This document shows, piece after piece, positions 7,833-14,191 of a stretch of DNA of 38,960 nt (its first letter is position 1; every line of letters begins with the position of its first letter). This DNA is from a virus. The translations under genes and the position numbers were made by a program. The stretch covers positions 1 to 38,960 of IMG/VR virus record IMGVR_UViG_3300031240_000021; one strand, written 5' to 3'. Below the pieces are notes generated by a model, which saw only the letters and a program-made list of their open reading frames with translations, was not told where the DNA came from and did no database searches.

Positions 7833-8066
7833 ATGCGAGTGAAAGTAACGTTTAAGATGTACCTGGCCTATGTCGGGCTTACGGTAGCACAAATGGCGGA
7901 GCTGCTAGAATGCAGCCCTGGGTATTTGCAACTAGTGATCTGCGGCCAAAAGAGGCCAAGCCCTAAGTTCAACCGCGCCATTGTGCGGGCAACGGACGGC
8001 TGGATCAATTTGCTAGAACAAGAATCGTCAGCAGAAGTAGTAGTAGCATCCAGGATAGCTGCCTAG
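7833..8066 (+). CDS. Cro/CI-like helix-turn-helix protein
   Basis: The gene encodes 77 residues from the ATG at 7833, chosen for GGAGGT just upstream; the frame is open further 5' without a good ribosome site. Residues 10-55 form an XRE-type helix-turn-helix (LTVAQMAELLECSPGYLQLV, then a basic third segment). It is divergent from the recombination operon promoter, the arrangement of a phage repressor or Cro switch. Its likely targets are the dyads and shared spacer motif in the leftward promoters. A longer CI-type repressor partner was not seen. Confidence 0.75.
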   Translation: MRVKVTFKMYLAYVGLTVAQMAELLECSPGYLQLVICGQKRPSPKFNRAIVRATDGWINLLEQESSAEVVVASRIAA

Positions 8067-8122
8067 TCGTAGGTGCTGGGGCGCGAAAAGAATCAACAGT
8101 GAAAAACACAAGATGACGCATA

Positions 8123-8172
8123 ATGCTGCCTTTTTAAGGGGTGCATAAAACCCCATTGTACGATGGCAGCAT
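8123..8172 (+). promoter_or_regulatory. nested stem-loop upstream of the 8193 gene
   Basis: An outer perfect 8-bp stem (ATGCTGCC / GGCAGCAT) encloses an inner 5-bp stem (GGGGT / ACCCC) with a 7-base loop. The element ends 20 bases before the next start codon. It could be an RNA leader structure that controls translation, or a protein-binding site. No T-run follows it. Confidence 0.5.
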
Positions 8173-8192
8173 AACCGCGTAAAGGAAAATTG

Positions 8193-8537
8193 ATGGAATC
8201 ACTATACCAGGGCTTGCCGGACATCACGGCAACCCAGCCGGAGAATAAGGTCTACGGCAAAGACAAATTAATCTCGACGGATCCCGAAGAATTGTTTGGC
8301 GAGATGAAGGCGCTGCTCTCTGCGCCGGAGTGCGTGACACAAGCGCACGCGGTCACCAATATCGTAAATATCAACGAACAACTCAGAGGTGAGCGCAATG
8401 AATTGGATGAGACGCAACTCAACCGTCTGGAGACTTGCATGCGGATCAAATACCCGAATCGCATTCGCGCGTCCCCGCATATGGACACGCTCCCGACGAT
8501 AGAGCCAACAAAGAGGCGCTGGTGCGTGATACTCTAG
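8193..8537 (+). CDS. unknown early protein
   Basis: The gene encodes 114 residues from the ATG at 8193, with AAAGGA upstream; a TTG one codon earlier is less likely. The central part (PEELFGEMKALLSAPECVTQ to NRLETCMRIKYP) is helical. The N- and C-termini look extended. No family was recognised. It lies between two highly structured noncoding segments and is followed at once by a bidirectional terminator. It may be part of the same early control region as the HTH gene. Confidence 0.65.
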   Translation: MESLYQGLPDITATQPENKVYGKDKLISTDPEELFGEMKALLSAPECVTQAHAVTNIVNINEQLRGERNELDETQLNRLETCMRIKYPNRIRASPHMDTLPTIEPTKRRWCVIL

Positions 8538-8539
8538 GA

Positions 8540-8713
8540 AAAAGAAAGGCCGCTAGGACTTTTGGTCTTAGCGGCCTTTTCTGTTGCAATCCTACTCAAG
8601 GATGTGTAGGATGATACTTGTTGTAAAGTGCGCGACCACGAAGTTCGCACTTTACGATCTCTGCTAGGTCTAGCGTCCATTCCACACCTAGCAGATGTGA
8701 AGATTTCTCCGAC
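8540..8713 (-). ncRNA. candidate structured small RNA of about 170 nt
   Basis: This is inferred from a promoter-to-terminator arrangement read leftward. The promoter TTGTCT-N18-TAAGAT (8749-8720) would start near 8713. The transcript would fold into three successive perfect hairpins: a 10-bp stem at 8660-8695, a 10-bp stem at 8623-8655 and a 7-bp stem at 8589-8612. It would end at a 15-bp terminator stem followed by TTTCTTTTT at 8579-8539. No reading frame of note lies in it. Alternative: the hairpins belong to a rightward leader or to a replication origin. Confidence 0.5.
8545..8580. terminator. bidirectional rho-independent terminator
   Basis: A 15-bp stem with one G-U pair (arms 8545-8559 and 8565-8579) and a 5-base loop. 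Rightward it is followed by TTTTCT and closes the gene ending at 8537. Leftward it is followed by TTTCTTTTT and would close the candidate small RNA. Confidence 0.88.
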
Positions 8714-8750
8714 AAATCAATCTTAACCTGTAGTGGCAGATTAAGACAAG
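8711..8750 (-). repeat. 40-bp promoter/dyad repeat, copy 1
   Basis: This segment matches 8806-8845 at 35 of 40 positions. Each copy carries the dyad CTTAACCTG-N6-CAGATTAAG and, read leftward, a promoter-like pair spaced by 18 bases. The dyad overlaps the spacer and -10, as an operator would. Confidence 0.8.
8720..8749 (-). promoter_or_regulatory. candidate leftward promoter of the longer small RNA
   Basis: Read leftward: TTGTCT at 8749-8744, an 18-base spacer, and TAAGAT at 8725-8720. It begins two bases after the T-run of the terminator at 8752-8794, so the two units would be back to back. Confidence 0.45.
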
Positions 8751-8794
8751 TAAAAAAAAAGATCCGCTGCGTATTTCACCCACCCAGCGGATCT
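8751..8794 (-). terminator. leftward rho-independent terminator
   Basis: A perfect 10-bp stem (AGATCCGCTG / CAGCGGATCT) with a 15-base loop is followed, leftward, by nine T residues. No leftward protein gene lies within 1.9 kb upstream of it, which is what points to a small RNA. Confidence 0.8.
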
Positions 8795-8808
8795 CGAATT
8801 CTTCAGAC
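8752..8808 (-). ncRNA. candidate small RNA of about 57 nt
   Basis: The leftward promoter TTGACT-N18-TAAGAT (8844-8815) would start near G8808. The only structure in the transcript would be the strong hairpin of the terminator at 8760-8794, giving a short RNA made of a 14-base 5' end, a hairpin and a U-tail. Existence is inferred from these signals alone. Confidence 0.45.
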
Positions 8809-8845
8809 AAGCCAATCTTAACCTGTAGTCACAGATTAAGTCAAG
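8806..8845 (-). repeat. 40-bp promoter/dyad repeat, copy 2
   Basis: This is the partner of 8711-8750, 95 bases away. The dyad arms are identical in both copies; the loop differs at two bases. Read leftward, the -35 is TTGACT here against TTGTCT in copy 1, and the -10 is TAAGAT in both. Confidence 0.8.
8815..8844 (-). promoter_or_regulatory. candidate leftward promoter of the shorter small RNA
   Basis: Read leftward: TTGACT (five of six consensus bases) at 8844-8839, an 18-base spacer, and TAAGAT (four of six) at 8820-8815. The dyad CTTAACCTG-N6-CAGATTAAG spans the spacer and -10. Confidence 0.48.
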
Positions 8846-8893
8846 CCGGAAGAAGTCAAATAAACAACACGGGTGGAAAGATGAAGATGTCCC

Positions 8894-9835
8894 GTGACTC
8901 CAGAAAAAAAAGATATTCTACAAGACCAGAGCACTTTTCAGAGAGCTAAGCATGACAAAGAACATCCTTTTGTCATGGTATCAAAGGAAATGATTAGGGA
9001 CATATCAGTCTCACCAACAGCAAAATTCGTCCTGATTTTTCTTCTTTCATATCCCGACAATTGGAAAATTTATCACTGCAACCTACAAAAATCTCTGAAT
9101 ATCGGCGAGCATGCCTTGAATTCCGCTATGGACGAGTTGATAAAGGCTGGGTACGCAACTCGCACCAGAAAAAAGGTTAATGGGCGCTTCATGCCATATG
9201 ACTATCAATTTTCGGAATTAAAATTATTTGTACCAGACCGGGAAATCCCGGCTGGTGAGCATGAAAATCCGGGCGTAGGTAAAAAGCCTCCACACGACGG
9301 TTTGAGCCAGACGGGGTTTACCGGCCCGGAAAACCCCGACATACTAAATACAGACATACAAAGAGAACAGACAGCAGGGGTACCTGCCTCTGCTGCTGTT
9401 TTTTCTGGATCTCCGGAAAAGGAAATCTATCTATGCCTTCGAGATCTAGACATGCCCGCATGTGACAAGCGATGGATAACGGATCATTATCCTCAGGGCC
9501 GCGTAATAAAATCAGTAGAGTGGGCCTCGGACCCGAACAATCCCCCGACAAAATGCCTGGCGGCTCAGATAAAGCAAGCGTGCAAGTTTGAGTATGAGCT
9601 AGAAAATCCGAAGGAAAAACCAGCGAAAAAGAGCCATTATGAAGAGCTGCAGAAATATTTCAAAAACGGGAATATTTATAATGGTGCCGAATGCACTCTC
9701 AAACCTGACGGGATCTCATTCATGCGGGGGCAGAAACATAGACAAGTACATATAAATCAATACTTTACATGGACAAAAATTGCGGACATATGCAAAGATT
9801 TTGGTATCCAATTCAACAGGGAGAACCAAAAATGA
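8894..9835 (+). CDS. winged-helix phage replication initiator-like protein
   Basis: The gene encodes 313 residues from a GTG with GGTGGAAAG upstream. Residues 20-110 form a winged-helix domain of the phage replisome-organiser or DnaD-N type: a VSKEMIRD segment, SPTAKFVLIFLLSYPDNW, then a recognition region (IGEHALNSAMDELIKAGYAT). The middle is a low-complexity linker and the C-terminus is basic. Such proteins bind the origin and recruit host helicase. The structured noncoding region just upstream, or sites within this gene, may be the origin. It starts a rightward replication and modification run. Confidence 0.72.
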   Translation: MTPEKKDILQDQSTFQRAKHDKEHPFVMVSKEMIRDISVSPTAKFVLIFLLSYPDNWKIYHCNLQKSLNIGEHALNSAMDELIKAGYATRTRKKVNGRFMPYDYQFSELKLFVPDREIPAGEHENPGVGKKPPHDGLSQTGFTGPENPDILNTDIQREQTAGVPASAAVFSGSPEKEIYLCLRDLDMPACDKRWITDHYPQGRVIKSVEWASDPNNPPTKCLAAQIKQACKFEYELENPKEKPAKKSHYEELQKYFKNGNIYNGAECTLKPDGISFMRGQKHRQVHINQYFTWTKIADICKDFGIQFNRENQK

Positions 9836-10410
9836 CAAAAAAAATGAAAGAATACGAACAGGAAGAGTGGAGATCAATTTTAGAAAACCATCCTGATTTG
9901 GTGGCCATCGCGCCTTTCGACAAATTTTCCATTGGGAAAGACCAGTTCGAGATAAAAATGTATTGTCTGTATAAACGGAATTGGGCAGAAGAAACTGAAG
10001 AAAGTTGTTGTTATTATGCATTAAACGTCAACGACAATCCGAGAGTGCGATGTTTTAAGGAGTCGGCATATATATATCGGGAAGCAATGAAATTCCACGA
10101 AAAAAAAATGTCGATTTCCGATGATCTGAAAAAGATGTTGAAAGTTCTGTCAGGGTTGCATAAAACCGAAACAGGTGTTCATCAAAAGGATGATGTCTTT
10201 CGGGCAAACAGTTCGGATATAAATAAATTCGAATGTTGGGATGCATATACTCAGGAACGCTTTTTGAACGGACTAAAAGATTTGCAGATGCTGTCCTGGA
10301 AGTGGGGTGCGACGCAGCCAGACCAGACGTTCCCTGACAGGTGGGCACAAATATCCGATGAAGGGTGGAGTTTTATAGATGACCATAATTTCCTGGGAGC
10401 TCCCGCTTAA
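9832..10410 (+). CDS. unknown protein coupled to the replication gene
   Basis: The gene encodes 192 residues from the ATG at 9832, which overlaps the preceding stop (ATGA) and has GGGAG upstream. The protein is charged, with Lys/Glu-rich helices and several aromatic residues (WRSILENHPDLVAIAPFDKF, WDAYTQERFLNGLKDL). No motif was recognised. A helicase-loader or replication accessory role is suggested only by coupling to the initiator. The 3' end overlaps the RusA-like gene by 32 bases. Confidence 0.68.
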   Translation: MTKKMKEYEQEEWRSILENHPDLVAIAPFDKFSIGKDQFEIKMYCLYKRNWAEETEESCCYYALNVNDNPRVRCFKESAYIYREAMKFHEKKMSISDDLKKMLKVLSGLHKTETGVHQKDDVFRANSSDINKFECWDAYTQERFLNGLKDLQMLSWKWGATQPDQTFPDRWAQISDEGWSFIDDHNFLGAPA

Positions 10411-10738
10411 AACGGTCAGCGAAGCCAACAGCTCCGAGCATTGGAGCAAGAAGGCGAAGCGGCATCGGGTGCAGGCTTTCTTTGTGAGGATGGCGTTTCA
10501 TACCCTTAAAAGCCCTATATCCCTGCCCTGTTGCGTTAAAATGACCAGGCTAGGGGGTAGGGGCCTGGACGCTAAAGACAACCTGCCAATGGCATTCAAA
10601 TACGTGGCGGACGCAATAGCTGATCAACTGATCCCGGGACTAAGACCAGGCATGGCCGACGACGACCCCCGCATCACGTGGGAATACGCGCAGGAAAAGG
10701 CAAAAAAGCAGGGGATACGGATAGAAATTATCTTTTAG
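10379..10738 (+). CDS. RusA-like Holliday junction endodeoxyribonuclease
   Basis: The gene encodes 119 residues, the usual RusA size. The conserved acidic pattern is present: LDAKDNLPMAFKYVADAIAD supplies the D..DN segment and trailing D, and ADDDPRITWEYAQEK supplies the DD motif. The C-terminal strand (IRIEIIF) fits the fold. RusA enzymes cut four-way junctions as dimers and resolve recombination or replication intermediates before packaging. The start ATG overlaps the previous gene. Family resemblance is good but judged by eye. Confidence 0.75.
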   Translation: MTIISWELPLKTVSEANSSEHWSKKAKRHRVQAFFVRMAFHTLKSPISLPCCVKMTRLGGRGLDAKDNLPMAFKYVADAIADQLIPGLRPGMADDDPRITWEYAQEKAKKQGIRIEIIF

Positions 10739-11040
10739 CTGGCCATGGGTGGTTCGAAACAGATGTCCGTGGCCTGAGGGAAAGCAAAGAGATGCTCGCC
10801 ATGTCCATAGATCCATTCGGTCGTTGGTTTGTTCGTTAGGGCAAACTTTTCTCGCAGGGAGGCATTCTCTGTCCGTAGCGCCTGGATCTCTTTCTTGGCA
10901 GCGTCCCACTCCGCGAATAGCTTGCGGCGCACCTTCCCCATGCTATCGCATGCGGCATCAATTTGCGCCTGCATCTGGTGCATTTTCAGCTCAGATGGGC
11001 TCAAGTCTACTAAGTTTAGCTCAAGTTGTGTAGCTTCCAT
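10735..11040 (-). CDS. coiled-coil protein, possible regulator
   Basis: The gene encodes 101 residues from the ATG at 11040; the frame is open further upstream, but that part is non-polar and unlike the rest. Residues 18-70 form a heptad-rich coiled coil (MHQMQAQIDAACDSMGKVRR, KKEIQALRTENASLREKFAL). It is a lone leftward gene, tail-to-tail with the RusA-like gene (4-base overlap) and divergent from the ParB-domain gene. A 7+7 bp dyad abuts its start codon. No family was recognised. Confidence 0.6.
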   Translation of the reverse strand: MEATQLELNLVDLSPSELKMHQMQAQIDAACDSMGKVRRKLFAEWDAAKKEIQALRTENASLREKFALTNKPTTEWIYGHGEHLFAFPQATDICFEPPMAS

Positions 11041-11063
11041 GGCAGACACTATGTGCGTCTGCC
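11041..11063. promoter_or_regulatory. perfect 7-bp dyad abutting a start codon
   Basis: GGCAGAC and GTCTGCC flank a 9-base spacer, directly upstream of the leftward ATG at 11040 in the divergent region between 11040 and 11127. It could be an operator for both directions. Alternatively it is a hairpin in the leftward leader that hides the start, since no good Shine-Dalgarno site is seen for that gene. Confidence 0.5.
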
Positions 11064-11126
11064 AAATTAAATTCAATGCAAAAAATATGTCCCACTGATA
11101 TGACCAAATCACACAGGAGCCTACAC

Positions 11127-11594
11127 ATGATAAATTGGTCACTCAAAACACTAGCCATTAAAGACCTCAAGCCGCACCCCAAAAACCCAAGACAAATCAG
11201 CAAACAGCAGATCCAGCACTTGGAAGAGTTGATTGATAAGTTTGGCCTGATCGATCGGCCTATCGTCAACCTTGACAACATGATCATCGGCGGCCATCAG
11301 CGCATCAAGATCCTGAAAAAGCAAAAAGTTAAACAACTCGAATGTTGGATCCCAGATCATTTGCTCGACGAAAAAGAGGTCGAACATTTGATGATCGGAG
11401 TGAACAAAAATCAGGGAGCATTCGATTATGAATTATTGGCAAACGGATTTGAAGTGCTGGACCTGCTTGCTTGGGGATTCTCCGAAGAAGAGCTCTTCGA
11501 CTCATCAGAAAAAGCCGAGAAAATAGCGGAACAGGAGCAGAAAGACGAAAACAAAAAAGCAAACATGTGCCCAGCGTGCGGGTTTGAATTTTGA
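11127..11594 (+). CDS. ParB/Srx-domain protein partnered with a DNA methyltransferase
   Basis: The gene encodes 155 residues from the ATG at 11127, chosen for GGAG 7 bases upstream. Residues 8-65 are a ParB/Spo0J-type N-terminal domain: LKPHPKNPRQISKQQIQHLE, then MIIGGHQRIK, the nucleotide-binding GGHQR motif. The C-terminus is charged and ends in a single CPACG knuckle. In many phages this domain is fused to a DNA methyltransferase. Here it is a separate gene ending in a 4-base overlap with one, so the two probably act together in DNA modification rather than partition. Confidence 0.8.
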   Translation: MINWSLKTLAIKDLKPHPKNPRQISKQQIQHLEELIDKFGLIDRPIVNLDNMIIGGHQRIKILKKQKVKQLECWIPDHLLDEKEVEHLMIGVNKNQGAFDYELLANGFEVLDLLAWGFSEEELFDSSEKAEKIAEQEQKDENKKANMCPACGFEF

Positions 11595-12637
11595 TTATTA
11601 ACGCCGACTGCCTAGATTATATGAGAACCATGCAGGACAACAGCATTGATGCTGTGATCTGCGACCCTCCTTATGGTCTAGGTTTCATGGGCCAAAAATG
11701 GGACGCAGGATTGCCTATGCAGGAAATCTGGAAGGAAGCCCTACGCATTGCAAAGCCTGGAACTCATCTTCTCGCGTTTGGGGGCGATAGAACCCATCAC
11801 CACTTAATGGTCGCATTGGAAAATGCGGGATGGGAAATCAGAACTTGCCTCTATTGGTGTTTTGCAAGCGGCTTCCCAAAATCTCATAATTTCGGAAAAA
11901 AGTTGGGGGGTGAGTGGGCCGGATATGGAACCGCCCTAAAACCCGCGGCTGAGATTATAGTCATGGCCATGAAGCCCCTGGATGGGACCTTCGCACAAAA
12001 CGCAGAGAAGTGGGGTGTGGCGGGAATCAATATTGATGACTCACGGATTGGTTCACACGATTTTACTCAGGACGAATGGTCCAAAAAAGGAATGTCTAGA
12101 CCAACTAGAAGTACTTTTGGGAAACACAAACCTAGCGATTCAAAATTACCCAGCGGTCGCTGGCCTGCGAATCTAATTCTCGATGAAGTCGCCGGAGAAA
12201 TGCTCGATCAGCAGAGTGGGACGCTTAAGAGTGGAGCCATGACATCAACTCGAAATGTGTCGGGATCCTTCAGCGCCAATGCGAAAGAATCCACAGCAAA
12301 GGGTTTTGGAGACTCCGGGGGAGCAAGCCGCTTTTTTTTCTGTGCCAAGGCTTCCAGCAGCGAGCGAAATGAAGGCTGTGAATCCAACGGTCATCCATGC
12401 GTAAAGCCAATATCCTTAATGACATACCTAATCAAACTCGTGATGCCTCCCAAAGGAGGTATTCTCCTTGACCCGTTCTGCGGATCTGGCACCACTATAG
12501 CCGCAGCAACCCGCCTAGGCTATGAAGCCATAGGCATCGAAAAAGAAGCAGAGTATTGCGAGATCGCCAATGCCAGAGTAGCGCATGCCATGCAAAAGAT
12601 AGAGGAAGAGAACAGGCAGCTCTCTTTTGGGTTTTGA
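11591..12637 (+). CDS. DNA methyltransferase (beta class, N6-adenine or N4-cytosine)
   Basis: The gene encodes 348 residues. The start is a TTG overlapping the ParB-gene stop (TTGA). The conserved N-terminal IINADCLDYM begins right there, so a later ATG would truncate the domain. The motif order is DPPYG (motif IV, residue 26) first, then a variable target-recognition region near residues 100-240, then DPFCGSGTT (motif I, residue 298), which defines the beta class. It probably protects phage DNA from host restriction. No cognate endonuclease was seen. Base specificity cannot be read. Confidence 0.88.
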   Translation: MIINADCLDYMRTMQDNSIDAVICDPPYGLGFMGQKWDAGLPMQEIWKEALRIAKPGTHLLAFGGDRTHHHLMVALENAGWEIRTCLYWCFASGFPKSHNFGKKLGGEWAGYGTALKPAAEIIVMAMKPLDGTFAQNAEKWGVAGINIDDSRIGSHDFTQDEWSKKGMSRPTRSTFGKHKPSDSKLPSGRWPANLILDEVAGEMLDQQSGTLKSGAMTSTRNVSGSFSANAKESTAKGFGDSGGASRFFFCAKASSSERNEGCESNGHPCVKPISLMTYLIKLVMPPKGGILLDPFCGSGTTIAAATRLGYEAIGIEKEAEYCEIANARVAHAMQKIEEENRQLSFGF

Positions 12638-12676
12638 CCCCCTCATTCCGAGGGACGCTTAAGATGGGGCAAGCCA

Positions 12677-12919
12677 TTACACCACAGGGCCTTTTTCTTT
12701 GATGAAATTCTCTGTTGCCGCAATAGCTTCTTCTCGACTGCAATCTTTTCCCACCAATTCAACTAATGAGTCGAAGCATTTTATGCAGAGATAATGATTA
12801 CAGGCATAGTAAACCCCGTCGAAAGCATTGATCTTCCCGCAACTCTCGCAGGTAATCGGATCGTCGATATAGGGAACCACAAATGTCATTGAATGGTCTC
12901 GATCTATATTATTGTTCAT
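12677..12919 (-). CDS. small zinc-finger-like protein
   Basis: The gene encodes 80 residues. Four cysteines in two CxxC pairs (CESCGK and CIKC, with an extra Cys-Asn-His between) suggest a zinc ribbon or RING-like fold. The ATG overlaps the stop of the upstream ribbon-helix-helix gene by 4 bases. It is the last gene of the leftward operon. Metal binding is inferred from the cysteines; function unknown. Confidence 0.68.
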   Translation of the reverse strand: MNNNIDRDHSMTFVVPYIDDPITCESCGKINAFDGVYYACNHYLCIKCFDSLVELVGKDCSREEAIAATENFIKEKGPVV

Positions 12920-13068
12920 AATTCCGCGGGGATCGCTCTTTTTAGCACTTCGATAATCAGTTTGCTACGGCTGGTGCGCAGGCGCAAAGCCTCCTTGGCT
13001 ATCGCTAGCCAAAGGGCGTAATCGCAGCGAATGTATATGCTTTTGGGTTTCTCTTTCTTGTCGGTCAT
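12916..13068 (-). CDS. short ribbon-helix-helix (Arc/CopG-like) protein
   Basis: The gene encodes only 50 residues but is packed by 4-base ATGA overlaps on both sides, which supports it strongly. The translation shows a basic start (MTDKKEKPK), a beta segment SIYIRCDYALW, a helix (AIAKEALRLR), a T-S-R-S turn and a second helix (KLIIEVLKRAI), the layout of a ribbon-helix-helix DNA-binding protein. A transcription regulator of the leftward operon is a reasonable guess. Confidence 0.7.
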   Translation of the reverse strand: MTDKKEKPKSIYIRCDYALWLAIAKEALRLRTSRSKLIIEVLKRAIPAEL

Positions 13069-13361
13069 GGCTTTCTACCTTCTTGTAGCAAGTCCACGAA
13101 CATCTGATAGAGAGTGTCGATGCGAGCATTAGCGGCCGCCATTTCAGCCCTAAACGCTCTCATATCCTCCTGGCCTGCCTTCACGTCCGAGTCGATCCTC
13201 TCTATTCCCTCTTTCAGCTGTAGACCCAAAGCAGCAAATTTAGCTGTGTTCGGAGAATTAATTTTATCGATTAACCACCGCCCAGCGCAGAACAGTCCTC
13301 CCGCAATAGCCACAATGGCCGCAGCAGCTCCTATAAGTTGTCCTATATATTCCCATGTCAT
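13065..13361 (-). CDS. membrane protein with one TM helix and a coiled coil
   Basis: The gene encodes 98 residues, with AGGAGG well placed upstream of the ATG. Residues 6-32 are a transmembrane helix (LIGAAAAIVAIAGGLFCAG). Residues 45-92 form a charged coiled coil with Ala/Arg/Glu heptads. It is one of four such small proteins in this genome (also at 13396, 15178 and 37317). Holin, spanin or superinfection-type roles are possible, but nothing in the sequence decides. Confidence 0.68.
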   Translation of the reverse strand: MTWEYIGQLIGAAAAIVAIAGGLFCAGRWLIDKINSPNTAKFAALGLQLKEGIERIDSDVKAGQEDMRAFRAEMAAANARIDTLYQMFVDLLQEGRKP

Positions 13362-13395
13362 AAATTACCTCCTGTTACGCCAACATGCTAGCATG

Positions 13396-13602
13396 CTAGC
13401 GGGTTTGTGTCGACAACTGGCGTATCTCTGCGCGTAGCTCCTCGATACGATCTTTCGTCTGTGCCTGTTGTCTAAGAATTGTCCAACCCATATGGGAGCT
13501 AATCGATCCTTCACTCTCGATCTTTCTTTCTATTCGATAGAAGCCCCCGATCAAAACGATCAACAGCATGCTCCATCTTACCCACGAGCCTAAATTCTTC
13601 AT
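13396..13602 (-). CDS. small membrane protein with a coiled coil
   Basis: The gene encodes 68 residues from the ATG at 13602, chosen for AAGGAG upstream and for the ATGA overlap with the upstream gene; the frame is open 51 bases further. Residues 7-22 are hydrophobic (WSMLLIVLIGGF). The remainder is a Glu/Arg/Gln coiled coil (KDRIEELRAEIRQL). The N-in anchor plus helix layout resembles an inner-membrane spanin subunit, but no outer partner gene is adjacent. Confidence 0.65.
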   Translation of the reverse strand: MKNLGSWVRWSMLLIVLIGGFYRIERKIESEGSISSHMGWTILRQQAQTKDRIEELRAEIRQLSTQTR

Positions 13603-13859
13603 GCTGTCATCTCCTTCTTCACGTAAATCTCTTCTAGCTCTGCAGTCGGGCAAAGCATTCCTACCCTGTCACACAGCTGCTCTATGCATCTGTCTATCCT
13701 GTCCAAGTCCATATCTCCACCAGCGTATAGCACGCTGATCAAGTCCTTGAGGTCCTCCCTCACACATGCCATCTCATCGTCGTGAACTCCGCAGTCATAG
13801 CACTCACGACCGTAATCGTCTTCCCAAGGCTCCGATCCTTCCCAAGCTGAGTGCATCAT
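13599..13859 (-). CDS. acidic small protein, unknown
   Basis: The gene encodes 86 residues. The ATG overlaps the upstream stop by 4 bases; a second ATG follows immediately. The protein is strongly acidic, with a Trp/Asp-rich start, a CYDCG pair and a helical middle (EDLKDLISVLYAGGDMD). Acidic early phage proteins often mimic DNA or bind host enzymes; that is only a possibility here. No family was recognised. Confidence 0.62.
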   Translation of the reverse strand: MMHSAWEGSEPWEDDYGRECYDCGVHDDEMACVREDLKDLISVLYAGGDMDLDRIDRCIEQLCDRVGMLCPTAELEEIYVKKEMTA

Positions 13860-14104
13860 ATCCCCCCCTCTACATAATCAATCACTCGGAACACGTCCCA
13901 GTCACACGCCTCACTCTCATCCTCGGCATTAGGATCGGTAATGTCCCACTCTAGCTCATAATGGTCTCCTGCTGCATTAGTGGCCCGTGCTCGATACACA
14001 ACAGCACCATAACTGTCTTGGTCAATGTATGGATGCTGTTTTAGCACCAGCTTCAAGCCTTTGAACTCTACTTCTCCGTACTGATCAACTTGGATTAATT
14101 TCAT
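13856..14104 (-). CDS. acidic small protein, first gene of the leftward operon
   Basis: The gene encodes 82 residues, with AAGGAG upstream. It is beta-rich at the start (KLIQVDQYGEVEFKGLKLVL) and ends in a run of Asp/Glu (DPNAEDESEACDWD). It is the first gene after the promoter at 14154-14182 and begins a series of six genes joined by short overlaps or short gaps. No family was recognised. Confidence 0.65.
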   Translation of the reverse strand: MKLIQVDQYGEVEFKGLKLVLKQHPYIDQDSYGAVVYRARATNAAGDHYELEWDITDPNAEDESEACDWDVFRVIDYVEGGI

Positions 14105-14147
14105 CTTCTTGCTTTCTCCTTCGGCTGCTTGCCATTTATTGGTTTAA

Positions 14148-14182
14148 GCAATAAATATAGCGCCAACCAACATTTACCGCAA
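14148..14182 (-). repeat. 35-bp promoter repeat, copy 2
   Basis: Identical to 7709-7743. It lies upstream of the leftward operon that starts at 14104, with the same promoter geometry. Confidence 0.9.
14154..14182 (-). promoter_or_regulatory. leftward promoter of the six-gene operon
   Basis: Read leftward, TTGCGG (14182-14177), a 17-base spacer and TATATT (14159-14154). The spacer holds the ATGTTGGT motif also seen in the promoters at 7.7 and 37.5 kb. Initiation near 14147 leaves about 43 bases of leader before the ATG at 14104. Confidence 0.8.
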
Positions 14183-14191
14183 GGGGTTTTT

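Noticed and set aside
8589-8840. CRISPR array or tRNA cluster
   Set aside because: The hairpins have different stem sequences, only one element is repeated (twice), and none folds as a tRNA cloverleaf.
12639-12653. CCCTC / GAGGG hairpin between converging genes as terminator
   Set aside because: The stem is only 5 bp and no T-run follows on either strand.
13386-13399. Perfect palindrome GCTAGCATGCTAGC
   Set aside because: It arises from a short tandem repeat of CATGCTAG between two genes of one operon and shows no other feature of a site or terminator.
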